35,626 nt of DNA from Planctomycetota bacterium (GCA_022564995.1 JADFKK010000041.1:1-35626); one strand, 5' to 3'; counted from the stretch's first letter, positions 15,267 through 24,051 are shown. Notes: generated from the letters alone by a model not told the origin. Numbers and translations: made by a program.

Positions 15267-16610
15267 ATGATGCACCAACCTCAGGTTTCGCGACGAACTG
15301 TACTCCGCACCGGTGTCGGACTTGCCGGGCTGTCGCTTCCCGCGCTGATGCAGTTGCGGGCTCGCGGGGCCTCCGCGCGGCGGGCGAAGTCGTGCATTGT
15401 GATCTATTTGTGGGGCGGCATCGCCCATCAGGAATCTTGGGATCCGAAGCCCGAGGCGCTGTCGGATCTGCGCGGTGAGTTTAAGGCGATTTCAACCGCC
15501 ACGCCAGGCGTGCAGTTCTGCGAGCACATTCCGTTGATGGCCCAGCACTCCGAAAAGCTGGCCGTCATTCGCTCGCTGCATCATACGGCGGGCGGACACG
15601 GTGGGGCGCTCTACACCAGCATTACCGGACAGCCCTCGCCCAAGGGAAAGGCCAGGGATCGGGCCAATTGGCCGTCGCTCACCTCGATGATTTCCAGGTT
15701 TTGTGACGCCGACCCGGGGACGCCGCGGGCGATCGCGATGCCGTATCTGAATTACGACAACGGCGCCCTGATCCAGGGGCAATTCGGCGGTTGGCTCGGC
15801 GCCGCGTATGATCCGATCATGATGCGCACGCCCGCGGGCAAACCGTACGGCGGCACCTCACGGTACACGGATCGCGAGTTGGATCTCAAGCTGAATCTGC
15901 AGCGAGATCGCGTTGAAGGCCGGCGGTCGCTGCGCCAGCAACTCGAACGGAAGCTCGGCGCGAAGGACGATTTCGAGCAACACAACCGGTTCCGCGAAAT
16001 GGCGGCCGACATGCTGCTCAGTTCGCCCGTCAATCGTGCTTACGACCTTGAAAACGAAGATCCGCGGGTACGCGTGATGTACGGCGATCACATCGGCGGA
16101 CAGAGCATGTTGTTGGCCCGACGGCTGACCGAAGCCGGCGTGCCGGTCGTGCAAGTCAACGCCGGAGCGGGCGATTTGGCGGGCGGCAGCGGCGACAACT
16201 GGGACACGCACCGCGACCATTTCGTTAAGATGAAAAAACGCCTGCTGCCGGTGTTCGATCGTTCGATCTCCGCCTTGCTGACCGACCTCGAGCAGCGCGG
16301 TTCGCTGGAGGAAACGCTGGTTGCGGTCATCACCGACTTCGGTCGCACGCCCAAGGTCAACAAAAACGGCGGCCGCGATCATCACCCGGCCGTCTATTCA
16401 CAGATTCTGGCCGGCGGCGGCATCCGCGGCGGACAAGTCTACGGCAGCAGCGACCGCGACGGCGCCAAGCCTGCCTCGAATGCTTGCTCGCCGGCCGACT
16501 TTCATGCGACGGTGCTGAAGGCCATGGGCATCAACCCGCGCGCAGTACTTCACGATAAAGACGGAAAGCCCTTCCGGATTTGCAGCGGCCAGCCGTTGCC
16601 GCTGTTTTGA
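15267..16610 (+). CDS. DUF1501 family protein with twin-arginine signal
   Basis: The 447-residue product starts with a Tat-type leader (SRRTVLR at 8-14, then a hydrophobic stretch to about residue 33). It continues in the DUF1501 pattern: YLWGGIAHQESWDPKPEA, HHTAGGHGGALYTSITG, GGSGDNWDTHRDHF and VITDFGRTPKVNKNGGRDHHP. DUF1501 proteins have a sulfatase/alkaline-phosphatase-like fold and are abundant in planctomycetes, often beside cytochrome-type DUF1553/1549 proteins. None of those is adjacent here. It is probably exported folded. GGAGGC precedes the two adjacent ATG codons at 15267 and 15270. Confidence 0.92.
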   Translation: MMHQPQVSRRTVLRTGVGLAGLSLPALMQLRARGASARRAKSCIVIYLWGGIAHQESWDPKPEALSDLRGEFKAISTATPGVQFCEHIPLMAQHSEKLAVIRSLHHTAGGHGGALYTSITGQPSPKGKARDRANWPSLTSMISRFCDADPGTPRAIAMPYLNYDNGALIQGQFGGWLGAAYDPIMMRTPAGKPYGGTSRYTDRELDLKLNLQRDRVEGRRSLRQQLERKLGAKDDFEQHNRFREMAADMLLSSPVNRAYDLENEDPRVRVMYGDHIGGQSMLLARRLTEAGVPVVQVNAGAGDLAGGSGDNWDTHRDHFVKMKKRLLPVFDRSISALLTDLEQRGSLEETLVAVITDFGRTPKVNKNGGRDHHPAVYSQILAGGGIRGGQVYGSSDRDGAKPASNACSPADFHATVLKAMGINPRAVLHDKDGKPFRICSGQPLPLF

Positions 16611-16617
16611 AGTTTGG

Positions 16618-16657
16618 CCGGTAAGTGAGCGGCAAGGCGCTAGCCGCCGGTAAGTGA
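16618..16657. repeat. Short direct repeat flanking a GCTAGC hairpin
   Basis: GCCGGTAAGTGAG occurs at 16618-16630 and again at 16645-16657, with GGCGCTAGCC between. This is a variant of the same GCTAGC-type intergenic repeats found at 14350 and 22612. Confidence 0.5.
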
Positions 16658-16678
16658 GTTCATGAAACGAGACGAGTC

Positions 16679-17566
16679 ATGTGCCGAAATCCAATAACGA
16701 CCGCACCCGCATTTTGCCTGCTGCTCGGCTACTTGCTCACCTCGGGCCTTTCGTCGCGCGCCGACGAGGTTACCGACGCGGTTGCTGCGATCGAGAAAAT
16801 GGGGGCATCGGTGCGCCGGACGGGTGACGCCTGGGAAGTCGACTTTCATCTCCGCGGGCGGGGGCTGACCGACAAAGGACTCAAGCACGTCGCCGCGCTC
16901 GAAAACATTGTCTGGCTGAATCTAAGAAACACGAAGGTCACCAATGCCGGGCTGGCGCATCTGAAGCGGCTCGAAAAACTGCGCTGGCTGCATCTTGAAA
17001 AGACCGAGATCGGCGACGCAGGTATCGAACACCTGATGGCGTTGAAGAATCTCGAATATCTCAACGTCTACGCCACCAAGATCACCGACAAATCGCTCGA
17101 TCGGCTAGCTGCCGCCAAGAACCTCCGCCGGCTGTACGTCTGGCAGACCGAAGTGACCGACGCCGGCGTAGCACGGCTGGAAAAAGCACTACCGAACGTG
17201 AAGATTGTGCGGGGAGTCGACCTAAGCAAACTGGCATCGAGCTTTCCTACCGAGGCCGAAACGCCAAGGCCGAAGTTATCTCTGAAATGGATTGCCGTCA
17301 ACAACCGCGAAGACGCGCCCCGACGTTCAGAGAACGGAGTCAACTGCACGATCTGGTTCGAGAACAAATCGAAACGTCCGGTGAAGCTGTATTGGATCGG
17401 CTACGGCGGCGGCGAGCTAAAACTCTACGGCACCATCGCCCCCGGCGAAACCCGCCGGCAGAACAGCTACTCGCGAAACGCTTGGCTTATCACCGACGAA
17501 AAAGACCAACCCCTCGGCTACTTCGCCGTCGAAGAAGACGATTCCGTCGCGGTGATTCCTGGTTAA
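16679..17566 (+). CDS. Secreted LRR protein with a C-terminal VHL beta-like domain
   Basis: The 295-residue product has a signal peptide (about 1-28) and leucine-rich repeats at about 56-178 (repeated NLRNTKVTNAGL-like units). A second domain at about 221-295 matches the von Hippel-Lindau beta domain in order: CTIWFENKSKRPVKLYWI, then IAPGETRRQNSYSRNAWLITD. In human pVHL the equivalent positions read VIFCNRSPRVV, WLNFDG, LPPGTGRR, HSYRGHLWLF. In pVHL this fold binds hydroxyproline. Whether that holds here is unknown. The last 159 bases are duplicated at 18835-18993. Confidence 0.83.
   Translation: MCRNPITTAPAFCLLLGYLLTSGLSSRADEVTDAVAAIEKMGASVRRTGDAWEVDFHLRGRGLTDKGLKHVAALENIVWLNLRNTKVTNAGLAHLKRLEKLRWLHLEKTEIGDAGIEHLMALKNLEYLNVYATKITDKSLDRLAAAKNLRRLYVWQTEVTDAGVARLEKALPNVKIVRGVDLSKLASSFPTEAETPRPKLSLKWIAVNNREDAPRRSENGVNCTIWFENKSKRPVKLYWIGYGGGELKLYGTIAPGETRRQNSYSRNAWLITDEKDQPLGYFAVEEDDSVAVIPG
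17407..17565 (+). repeat. First copy of a 159-bp direct repeat (VHL coding segment)
   Basis: This segment matches 18835-18993 with nine visible base differences, six of them silent. It marks the 3' end of an LRR-VHL gene present in two copies. Confidence 0.85.
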
Positions 17567-17674
17567 TGATGAGTGCCAGCGCAAGTGTCCTGGCTTGCAA
17601 ACCACCGAAACTAGACGCCTGGCGACCGTCTTTTACAGAACTGGTAAAAACAGCTACTAAATAGCTGGTATGAC

Positions 17675-17703
17675 TTGACATTTTAGCTTCGGAGACTGAT
17701 AAT
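17675..17703 (+). promoter_or_regulatory. Near-consensus sigma70-type promoter of the RHH-GNAT cassette
   Basis: TTGACA (17675-17680) and GATAAT (17698-17703) are separated by 17 bases. Transcription would start near 17710, beside the GGAGGAGGG ribosome-binding site at 17709-17717, so the leader is very short. A small inverted repeat AGCTA/TAGCT at 17652-17666 could serve as an operator. Confidence 0.65.
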
Positions 17704-17725
17704 TCTTCGGAGGAGGGCTAATGCG

Positions 17726-17935
17726 ATGGCAAAGCGAACGATGACTTTGAATCTCACTGAGGCGGAAATGCAGGTCTTGAACGAGCTTTGCTCGAAAAAA
17801 GGGCTGAGCAAGACCGCCCTCATGCGACAGGCGTTGCGGCTTTATCAAGCCGTCGAGACACGTCTGGATCGAGGCGACAAGCTGTTGTTTGAAAACGAAG
17901 AGACAAACGAAAAGTCGGAGCTCATGGTGCTGTGA
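17726..17935 (+). CDS. Ribbon-helix-helix protein, CopG-like, putative antitoxin
   Basis: The 69-residue protein has the RHH layout: a beta strand (RTMTLNL) followed by two helices (EAEMQVLNELCSKK and KTALMRQALRLYQAVETRL). The acidic tail is a usual neutralising region. GGAGGAGGG lies 8 bases before the ATG. Its TGA overlaps the GTG start of the acetyltransferase (GTGA at 17932-17935). RHH proteins encoded directly before a GNAT protein are commonly antitoxins and autorepressors. That role is inferred from context. Confidence 0.8.
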   Translation: MAKRTMTLNLTEAEMQVLNELCSKKGLSKTALMRQALRLYQAVETRLDRGDKLLFENEETNEKSELMVL

Positions 17936-18525
17936 CTGTCACCCAGTCCAAGGTGTTTCTCCATGATCGTGCGGCCAACCAACTGGTCGAGGCCACGCTG
18001 TACGATACGGTTTTGGAAAGACATCTACAGGACTTTGAACGGGCATGGAAGGGATTCTCGCCGACAGCACAACTCGAACACGAACACTGGGATTGGCGGA
18101 AAAAAGTTGTGGCGATTTCCGGTCAACTGGGCTACCAGTCGTTTGCCGTTGAATGTGGCGGCGAGACGCAAGGATTGATGGTCATCAATACGATCAAACG
18201 CGGTCGCCTACCGCAACAGGCCGGGCAACATCTTGTGTATGTAGAATATGTTCAGGCTGCCCCTTGGAATCGGCCTGGGATATCGGGACGTGCAAGTTAT
18301 CGAGGCGTGGGCACGGTGCTGATTGCGGCGGCGATTCAGCAGAGCGTTGACGAGGGTTACCGCGGACGAATTGGCCTCCACTCGTTGCCCCAGGCGGACG
18401 CGTTTTACCGCGACGCCTGCGGGATGACGGACCTGGGCTCGGACTCGTCGTATTCGAGGGTGCCACTGAGGTACTTCGAGATGAGCGAGGATCAGGCAGG
18501 CGTCTTCTTGAAGCAAGGGAGATGA
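17932..18525 (+). CDS. GNAT-family acetyltransferase, putative toxin
   Basis: The 197-residue protein starts at a GTG overlapping the antitoxin-like gene. The GNAT acetyl-CoA site is visible as SYRGVGTVLI (about 122-131), followed by RIGLHSLPQADAFYRDACGM, the usual motif-B region. GNAT toxins such as TacT and AtaT acetylate aminoacyl-tRNA, and partner RHH proteins neutralise them. This protein is longer than those (about 170 residues) and has a distinct N-terminal part, so it may act on another substrate. Coupling to RHH genes on both sides supports a regulated module. Confidence 0.75.
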   Translation: MTVTQSKVFLHDRAANQLVEATLYDTVLERHLQDFERAWKGFSPTAQLEHEHWDWRKKVVAISGQLGYQSFAVECGGETQGLMVINTIKRGRLPQQAGQHLVYVEYVQAAPWNRPGISGRASYRGVGTVLIAAAIQQSVDEGYRGRIGLHSLPQADAFYRDACGMTDLGSDSSYSRVPLRYFEMSEDQAGVFLKQGR

Positions 18526-18530
18526 TTACG

Positions 18531-18791
18531 ATGAAACTTAAGTTGAACAAAGAGTGGTACGAAGAGCGAATCCCACAGGAAGCTGACTTGAATGTTACAG
18601 CCGGGAACCCAGAAGAAGGCGGCAAGCTGGAAGTCCAACTGCCCAAGTCTCTCCATGGCGCTCTGCAGCGCGAAGCCGCCGAAGAAGGCGTCAGCCTCAA
18701 TCAACTGGTGGTCACGAAGCTTGCCATGCAGATGTCGGACTTGACGGGGAGCCCGCCGCCGATCCCACCGGTCTCGCATGGAAACGGCTGA
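18531..18791 (+). CDS. HicB-like ribbon-helix-helix protein, third gene of the cassette
   Basis: The 86-residue product has a short N-terminal segment and then KLEVQLPKSLHGALQREAA and GVSLNQLVVTKLA, the RHH pattern found at the C-terminus of HicB antitoxins. The tail is proline-rich. The second ATG (18531) is preferred because AAGGGAG lies 9 bases upstream. The first ATG at 18522 abuts that site. It follows the acetyltransferase within 5 bases. It may be a second antitoxin or a DNA-binding regulator. Confidence 0.72.
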   Translation: MKLKLNKEWYEERIPQEADLNVTAGNPEEGGKLEVQLPKSLHGALQREAAEEGVSLNQLVVTKLAMQMSDLTGSPPPIPPVSHGNG

Positions 18792-18826
18792 CGCCGATCA
18801 GGTGTTACGGCTGACTTGCCCCAGCA

Positions 18827-18994
18827 ATGCTGATCGGCGGCGAGCTAAAACTCTACGGCACCATCGCCCCCGGCGAATCTCGTCGGCAGAACAGCTACTC
18901 GCGAAATGCCTGGCTCATCACCGACGAACAAAACCAGCCCCTCGGCTACTTCGCCGTCGAAGAAGACGATTCCGTCGCGGTGATTCCTGGTTAG
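18827..18994 (+). pseudogene. Truncated copy of the VHL-domain gene
   Basis: From 18835 the sequence repeats the 3' end of the LRR-VHL gene in frame up to a stop codon at 18992-18994. The signal peptide, LRR part and first half of the VHL domain are missing. A chance ATG at 18827 would give 55 residues. It looks like the remains of a tandem paralogue cut by the cassette. Confidence 0.75.
18835..18993 (+). repeat. Second copy of the 159-bp direct repeat
   Basis: This copy pairs with 17407-17565 and lies just after the three-gene cassette. The two copies are 1428 bases apart. Confidence 0.85.
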
Positions 18995-19031
18995 GGCGGA
19001 TGCCTTCGGGCGTTGGTTCCGGCGTGTTGAG

Positions 19032-20204
19032 TCATTGGGCCCGCGACGCTTCGAGGTCGTGGAAGCTTTTTTTGACGATCCCGCGCAGATCGGTTTGGGC
19101 GATGGTCTGGACGATTTTGACTGCCGCGCCGCCTTCGCCATAGGGGCTGACGACCGTTCTTAGGTTTTCTTGAAACTCCGGCGAGTACAGCGTCTCGAGC
19201 GCGGAGGAAATCGACTCGGCCGTCGGCTCGCAGTCGATCACGCTGTCGGCCCCGATGCGGCCCTTTTGCCGATCGCCGATGTTGACCGTGCCGATGCGAA
19301 ACATGGGCGCTTCGAGCAAGCCGCTCGACGAATTGCCGAGCATGGCGTCGACGAATTGCAACGCCGAAAAGAATCGCTGCTGCCCCATCGACACAAAAGA
19401 AATCGTCCGCTCGCGGTTGGCCGCCACATAATTATCAATCATGTCGGAAATCGCCCGCCCGTCGGTGTCGGCGTTCGGCTTGGTGAAGATGACTCGGGTC
19501 TCTTTTTGGCGATCGATGGCCGTTAGTAACTCGCCGAACTCCTCGGCCGACGACCGCTCGCCGAGGGTGACGGGATGATACGTGACCAGCAAGTTTTTCG
19601 GTCCGAACTGATGGCCGAGTGATTCTTCCAATTCATCGCGGCCCAGTAGTTCGATCCGCTTGATCGCATCGACGCCCAGCCCGCCGACGTTAAAAACCCG
19701 CTCGGGCTGCTCGCCGAGTTGGATCACCCGTCGGCGATAGACTTCGGTTGTGGTGAAGTGCAGGTGCGACATTTTCGTGACCGCGTGCCGAATCGCCTCG
19801 TCAAACGCCCCCTCGGTTGTCTCGCCGCCGTGAACGTGGGCCAGCGGGATTTTGTGGAACAGGGCCGCCGTGGCCGCCGCGAGAATTTCATACCGGTCAC
19901 CGAGCAGCACCATCAAGTCGGGCCGCAGATCTTCCAGGGCGTCGGAAAACCCGATCAACGCCAGTCCGGTGCTTTTGGTAATCGCTCCGGCCGTGTCTCC
20001 CGAGAGCAGCATCTCGACCCGCCGGTCGACGGTAAAGCCGTCCTGCTCGATTTCGTCGACCGTGTAACCAAACTCGTGCGAAAGATGTGCGGCGGTGGCG
20101 ATGATCTGCAAACGGAGCGATTCGTCCCGCTCGATTTCAGTCATGATCCCGCGCAGCAAACCGTATTCCGCCCGCGTGCCGGTGACAACGCAGATGTTTT
20201 TCAT
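19032..20204 (-). CDS. neuC: UDP-N-acetylglucosamine 2-epimerase (hydrolysing), NeuC type
   Basis: The 390-residue product has normal family length. It begins with MKNICVVTGTRAEYG, the hallmark of NeuC/WecB-type epimerases. Other conserved stretches are DLMVLLGDRYEILAAA, HVHGGETTEGAFDEAIRHA and GNSSSGLLEAP. Hydrolysing enzymes convert UDP-GlcNAc to ManNAc and UDP for sialic-acid-like sugars of surface polysaccharide. The N-terminus GTRAEYG favours the NeuC branch over WecB. The ATG at 20204 fits the family start despite a weak ribosome-binding site. No other sialic acid gene is adjacent. Confidence 0.9.
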   Translation of the reverse strand: MKNICVVTGTRAEYGLLRGIMTEIERDESLRLQIIATAAHLSHEFGYTVDEIEQDGFTVDRRVEMLLSGDTAGAITKSTGLALIGFSDALEDLRPDLMVLLGDRYEILAAATAALFHKIPLAHVHGGETTEGAFDEAIRHAVTKMSHLHFTTTEVYRRRVIQLGEQPERVFNVGGLGVDAIKRIELLGRDELEESLGHQFGPKNLLVTYHPVTLGERSSAEEFGELLTAIDRQKETRVIFTKPNADTDGRAISDMIDNYVAANRERTISFVSMGQQRFFSALQFVDAMLGNSSSGLLEAPMFRIGTVNIGDRQKGRIGADSVIDCEPTAESISSALETLYSPEFQENLRTVVSPYGEGGAAVKIVQTIAQTDLRGIVKKSFHDLEASRAQ

Positions 20205-20445
20205 GGCGCCATTATTGAACAGGACGCATCGTCGGCCCAATAGCAACCGGTGCTAGCATCGGTGAGGGCGGCAGCGAAATGTCAGCCGAGGTTTCGCCTT
20301 GGCACGCCCCCGTTCATTTGATACCGTTACGATCAACGTCAAGGATCGGCGTTCGTCGTCATGGATTTTGGCGGCGTAAGAATCTAATCTTGCAGGCCGC
20401 GAGGCGCCGACCCCATTCGGCCGCCCGACATGGAAGGACGCCAGC

Positions 20446-20970
20446 ATGGGTTCCACTTCGAAGCAGGACGTTCGAGTTCACATTCGCTGGATGATTCGGC
20501 GCGACATGCCGGAAGTTCTCGATATCGAAAATGAGAGTTTCGAGTTTCCCTGGTCCGAGGAAGATTTCATTCGCTGTCTTCGCCAGCGTAACTGCATCGG
20601 CATGGTCGCTGAGTACGACGAGCAGGTCGTCGGATTCATGATCTACGAGCTGCATCGCACCCGGCTGCACGTGCTGAATTTTTCGGTCGCCGAAGATTTT
20701 CGCCGACAAGGCGTCGGCCGCCAAATGGTCGATAAACTGGCCACCAAGCTCTCGTCCCAACGCCGCACCCGCGTGCTGCTCGAAGTTCGCGAGACCAATC
20801 TCGAAGCCCAACTGTTTTTCAAATCGCTCGGTTTCCGGGCCGTCAGCGTGCTGCGTAATTACTACGACGATTCACCCGAAGACGCCTACCTGATGCAGTA
20901 TCGCTACCGCGCCGCCGAAGAAGACCCGGCCATCATCCCGATCAATCGCATCGCCCGCCTCGCCGGCTAG
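20446..20970 (+). CDS. rimI: RimI-like GNAT N-acetyltransferase
   Basis: The 174-residue protein carries the acetyl-CoA motif FRRQGVGRQM (85-94) and the RimI-like motif EVRETNLEAQLFFKSLGF, followed by NYYDDSPEDAYLMQ, close to the NYY..GEDA.VM pattern of RimI. RimI acetylates the N-terminal alanine of ribosomal protein S18. The N-terminal extension of about 15 residues and a tail of about 20 residues are extra. It is divergently oriented from neuC, with about 240 bases between that hold no other clear gene. Confidence 0.85.
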   Translation: MGSTSKQDVRVHIRWMIRRDMPEVLDIENESFEFPWSEEDFIRCLRQRNCIGMVAEYDEQVVGFMIYELHRTRLHVLNFSVAEDFRRQGVGRQMVDKLATKLSSQRRTRVLLEVRETNLEAQLFFKSLGFRAVSVLRNYYDDSPEDAYLMQYRYRAAEEDPAIIPINRIARLAG

Positions 20971-20974
20971 TTTC

Positions 20975-21025
20975 TGTAGGAGGCGTCTCCGACGGCGAGC
21001 AGCGATCGCCGGCTTGCCGCGGCGC
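20975..21025. repeat. Dispersed intergenic repeats downstream of rimI
   Basis: A 23-base unit starting TGTAGGAGGCGTCTCC (20975-20997) recurs exactly, inverted, at 33709-33731. Next to it, 21008-21025 holds part of the GCCGGCTTGCCGCGGCGC repeat seen at several other sites. Confidence 0.65.
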
Positions 21026-21219
21026 GCACCGCTGGGGAGAGGAGCCAGGCACCAGGGGTTAGGATCTAGGGGGCTGCCAAAAAATAACTTTCCGCTTTCG
21101 CCTTCCGGCGAGCGGCGATCGTCGGCCGTCGGCGATTCCTCGTTCGGTTCCGGCTTGCCGCGCGTGAAGGTATCACCACTTGAGGCGAAACAAAAACAGA
21201 CTGAAGGTGTGACCGACGA

Positions 21220-22452
21220 TTACGCCGCGTCGTCCATCCGTTCGAGCATCTTCTGCTTTCGCAGGCGCTTGCGCTCGGCTTTGCTCAGCTTGCGTTGCTG
21301 GGGCTGCTCCCAGTCGTCGGTCATCTCGACGCCAGCCGACTGCGGCTGTCTTTGCTTCTTCGCCCGGCGTTTCGTCTGGCGAGAATCTTGATCGTCGTCC
21401 TCGTACTCCTCGTACAGCCGGGCCGACGGTTGCGCCGACGGTTGCGGCTGAACTGGGACCGGGTCGAGATCGCTACGGCGAGTTTCTGGCGGGGCAGATG
21501 GCGTGGTAGGCTGCTTCCGTGGTGTCATCTTTCTCTGCTTCGCTTTGGATGTTGCGTCGGACTTGGCCTTGGCTTCGACGACAATCTGGCGCGCCGGCAG
21601 CTTGCCCTCGGCGTCGAGGATCACATAACGGGCATAGGCGTGAAGCGACGCGAACGTGCAACAATGGGCCACTAGCACGCAGGCCGCGGTGAGCACGACC
21701 GGTGCCATGTTGCCCGACGGGATCACGTCGAGTGCCACCAGCGCCGCGGCGAAATAGCCGGCAACCGCCGTGACCAGAGCCATCGTCGCCGCCCGACTTG
21801 GGCGCAGATCGTAGAGCAATGCCGCGCCCAACGATCCAAAGCCGGCCACCCAGACCAGCATCCACCACACGGCCCCGTCGCCCAGCAGCGTGGTTCGTGT
21901 CGTATGAATCAGCAGTCCCTCGACCGCTTGATGGAGCCCGGCCACGGCGTCGGCGCTAAGCAGGAAAAAACCGCCGACCGCCCACAACCAGATACGATAG
22001 CGTCCGCGGTAATCGTCGACGCGGTGCCGCCTGATTCGATAGATCAGGCCGGCCGCCGCGGCACATCCGGCCAGCACAAGCGCGGAGAACCACGAACCCA
22101 AGCTGCCCGGCTGCGCCAGGTCGAAAAATCTCAGGGCGTCTTCCCCCAGCACGGCGTTCCAAGCCGGGACGTAATGGTCCAGCGCGATGATTCCGGCTAC
22201 GACGGATAACAGCGCGGCAAGGATTGCCATGTGAACCAGCGATCGGGTCGCCACGAAGTCGGTTACCCGTGGTTGGCTGTCTCGTAGCGCGGCGTCTGTA
22301 TATCGCGGGCCGTCGGGCGAACGTTCTCCGGCCGGTTCGCCTGCGGCCCGCGCGGCCGACACACTACCGGTCCAGGTTCCGCCGCTGGTGGATTCGTCGC
22401 ACAGCACCCGTCGCCGTCGCTCGTCTCGCTGAGAGTTTTGCCGAAATGCCAT
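21220..22452 (-). CDS. Multi-pass membrane protein with basic C-terminal tail, hypothetical
   Basis: The 410-residue product has a polar N-terminal segment of about 70 residues. About six hydrophobic helices follow between residues 72 and 275. The cytoplasmic-looking tail of about 130 residues is rich in Lys, Arg, Gln and Pro and ends in RKLSKAERKRLRKQKMLERM. No enzyme motif is visible. The start is uncertain because the N-terminal part is low in recognisable structure. Membrane proteins with such tails are frequent in planctomycetes, but I recognise no family. Confidence 0.65.
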   Translation of the reverse strand: MAFRQNSQRDERRRRVLCDESTSGGTWTGSVSAARAAGEPAGERSPDGPRYTDAALRDSQPRVTDFVATRSLVHMAILAALLSVVAGIIALDHYVPAWNAVLGEDALRFFDLAQPGSLGSWFSALVLAGCAAAAGLIYRIRRHRVDDYRGRYRIWLWAVGGFFLLSADAVAGLHQAVEGLLIHTTRTTLLGDGAVWWMLVWVAGFGSLGAALLYDLRPSRAATMALVTAVAGYFAAALVALDVIPSGNMAPVVLTAACVLVAHCCTFASLHAYARYVILDAEGKLPARQIVVEAKAKSDATSKAKQRKMTPRKQPTTPSAPPETRRSDLDPVPVQPQPSAQPSARLYEEYEDDDQDSRQTKRRAKKQRQPQSAGVEMTDDWEQPQQRKLSKAERKRLRKQKMLERMDDAA

Positions 22453-22974
22453 GGCTGCTGCCGCGTTGAGGTGAGAGGTCGTGGCGGCCGGCCGAAAGCG
22501 CAGGTCGCCCTATCCTTCCAGGTCGGCATTTCGGTCGCTCCGACTGTGGCGTTTGTGGCGATTGAGTCAGGGGGCGACGATGGGCGTTTCATCGTTGAAT
22601 TCGCGTTTTTCATCAGCCGCGGGGCGCTAGCCCCCGGTTCTCACCACAAACACTGCAGGAACCGAGGGCTAACCCTGCGGCTGATCGACAGCCTGTTTTT
22701 CACGTCGTCTACGCAACGCGAAAACCAGAAACAAGTTAGCGGAAATGCGGTGACGCCCATGAAAAATCGACGCTAGCACACGACCGAGATGGCCCGCGGT
22801 CCTTCGGTCGCGGTGGTAAAGGGGGCAAGGCTTTTCGATTGGGGCGAAAAACCGGGCTATTCCGATTGGAAAAGCTGTTCCGGTTCCGTTCGCCTTGCCG
22901 AATAGCTATGACGGCACGCGGCGCTTTGGGACTGTTGAAAAAGTGGCCGGAAGTGTCCTGTCTACAAGGCTGAA
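22453..22974. other. Gene-free intergenic region of about 520 bases
   Basis: It separates divergent genes, so promoters for both are expected. It contains the large hairpin at 22612-22685, a small GC-rich hairpin near 22795-22815 (CCGCGGTCC...CGGTCGCGG) and the AT/GC-mixed segment 22830-22910. No convincing coding sequence was seen. Confidence 0.45.
22612..22685. repeat. Intergenic hairpin of the GCTAGC family
   Basis: ATCAGCCGC and GCGGCTGAT form the outer stem. GGGCGCTAGCCC, CGGTTC, GGAACCG and GGGCTAACCC form the inner parts. It is the same type as the element after lepA. Confidence 0.65.
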
Positions 22975-24051
22975 ATGAAACGAACCATTCCAACCGCTCG
23001 TGCCACCTGGTTGTTTGTGCTGGCAAGCATATTCGCCCCAGCGACGGGCTGCCGTATGCTGCCGTCGCCGGCGGAGGAGATTTCCCTTGCTTCGCTGGCG
23101 GCCATGCAGAACTCGCCGAAGGAATTACACAAGGCGATTCTGCCGGACTACGTCATCGAACCTCCCGACATCTTGGTCGTCGATGCGATCCAGATCGTGC
23201 CGAAATCGCCCTACCTATTGCGCACACTTGATAGCCTCATGATTCAGGTGGTCGGTACGCTGCCCAATCAACCGATCGCCGGGGTGCATTTGATTGCGCC
23301 GGGCGGCGTCGTGAATCTGGGGGTTGGCTACGGAGCGGTCAAGGTGAGCGGCATGAACGTCGCCGAAGCGACCGAGGCGATCAAAACGCATTTGGCCGAA
23401 TCCCTCACAGACGCCGAAGTGTCCGTCGCCTTGGCCGACATCGCGGCGCGGCAACAAATCAACGGCGAGTTGCTCGTCGGCCCCGACGGAAAAATCACCC
23501 TGGGCAGCTACGGCAGCGTATCGGTCGTCGGCAAGACCATCGCCGAGGCGAAACAAGCGATCGAGAAACACCTAGAAAAATTCCTCGAAGACCCACAAGT
23601 CTCGGTCAACGTGTTCGCCTACAACAGCAAGGTTTATTACGTCATCGTACAGGGAGCCGGACAAGGCGACGGGCTGTATCGATTTCCCAACACGGGCAAT
23701 GAAACGGTGCTCGACGCGCTTTCGCAGATCAACGGTCTTGATCAGAGGTCGTCCATCAAAATCTGGATCGCACGGCCCGGTCGTAACAGCATGGGCGGAG
23801 ATCAGATCTTGCCGGTTGATTGGCTGGGCATTACGCAGCGCGGCGACATTCGGACGAATTTTCAGGTATTTCCGGGCGATCGCGTGTACGTGGCCGAAGA
23901 CAGGTGGGTGGCTTTCGATGCGAGACTGGGCAAGTTGTTTGCGCCGTTTGAGCGGATCTTCGGCTTCACGCTGCTGAGTGCAGGGGCCGTCAGCCGGCTC
24001 TCCGGTAACGTGCGGCGAGGCGGTGGAGTTCAAAGAAACAGTGGGTTCTAA
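22975..24051 (+). CDS. Polysaccharide export lipoprotein, Wza-like
   Basis: The 358-residue product has a lipoprotein-type leader ending at Cys26. A Poly_export domain follows (YVIEPPDILVVDA, then APGGVVNLGVGYGAVKVSG). A second similar unit (GELLVGPDGKITLGSYGSVSVVGKT) comes next, and then an SLBB-like segment (YYVIVQGAGQGDGLYRFP). It ends with the usual FQVFPGDRVYVAED. Such proteins form the outer-membrane channel for capsule or exopolysaccharide. The neuC gene nearby could supply a precursor, but no polymerase or tyrosine kinase is in the window. Confidence 0.85.
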   Translation: MKRTIPTARATWLFVLASIFAPATGCRMLPSPAEEISLASLAAMQNSPKELHKAILPDYVIEPPDILVVDAIQIVPKSPYLLRTLDSLMIQVVGTLPNQPIAGVHLIAPGGVVNLGVGYGAVKVSGMNVAEATEAIKTHLAESLTDAEVSVALADIAARQQINGELLVGPDGKITLGSYGSVSVVGKTIAEAKQAIEKHLEKFLEDPQVSVNVFAYNSKVYYVIVQGAGQGDGLYRFPNTGNETVLDALSQINGLDQRSSIKIWIARPGRNSMGGDQILPVDWLGITQRGDIRTNFQVFPGDRVYVAEDRWVAFDARLGKLFAPFERIFGFTLLSAGAVSRLSGNVRRGGGVQRNSGF

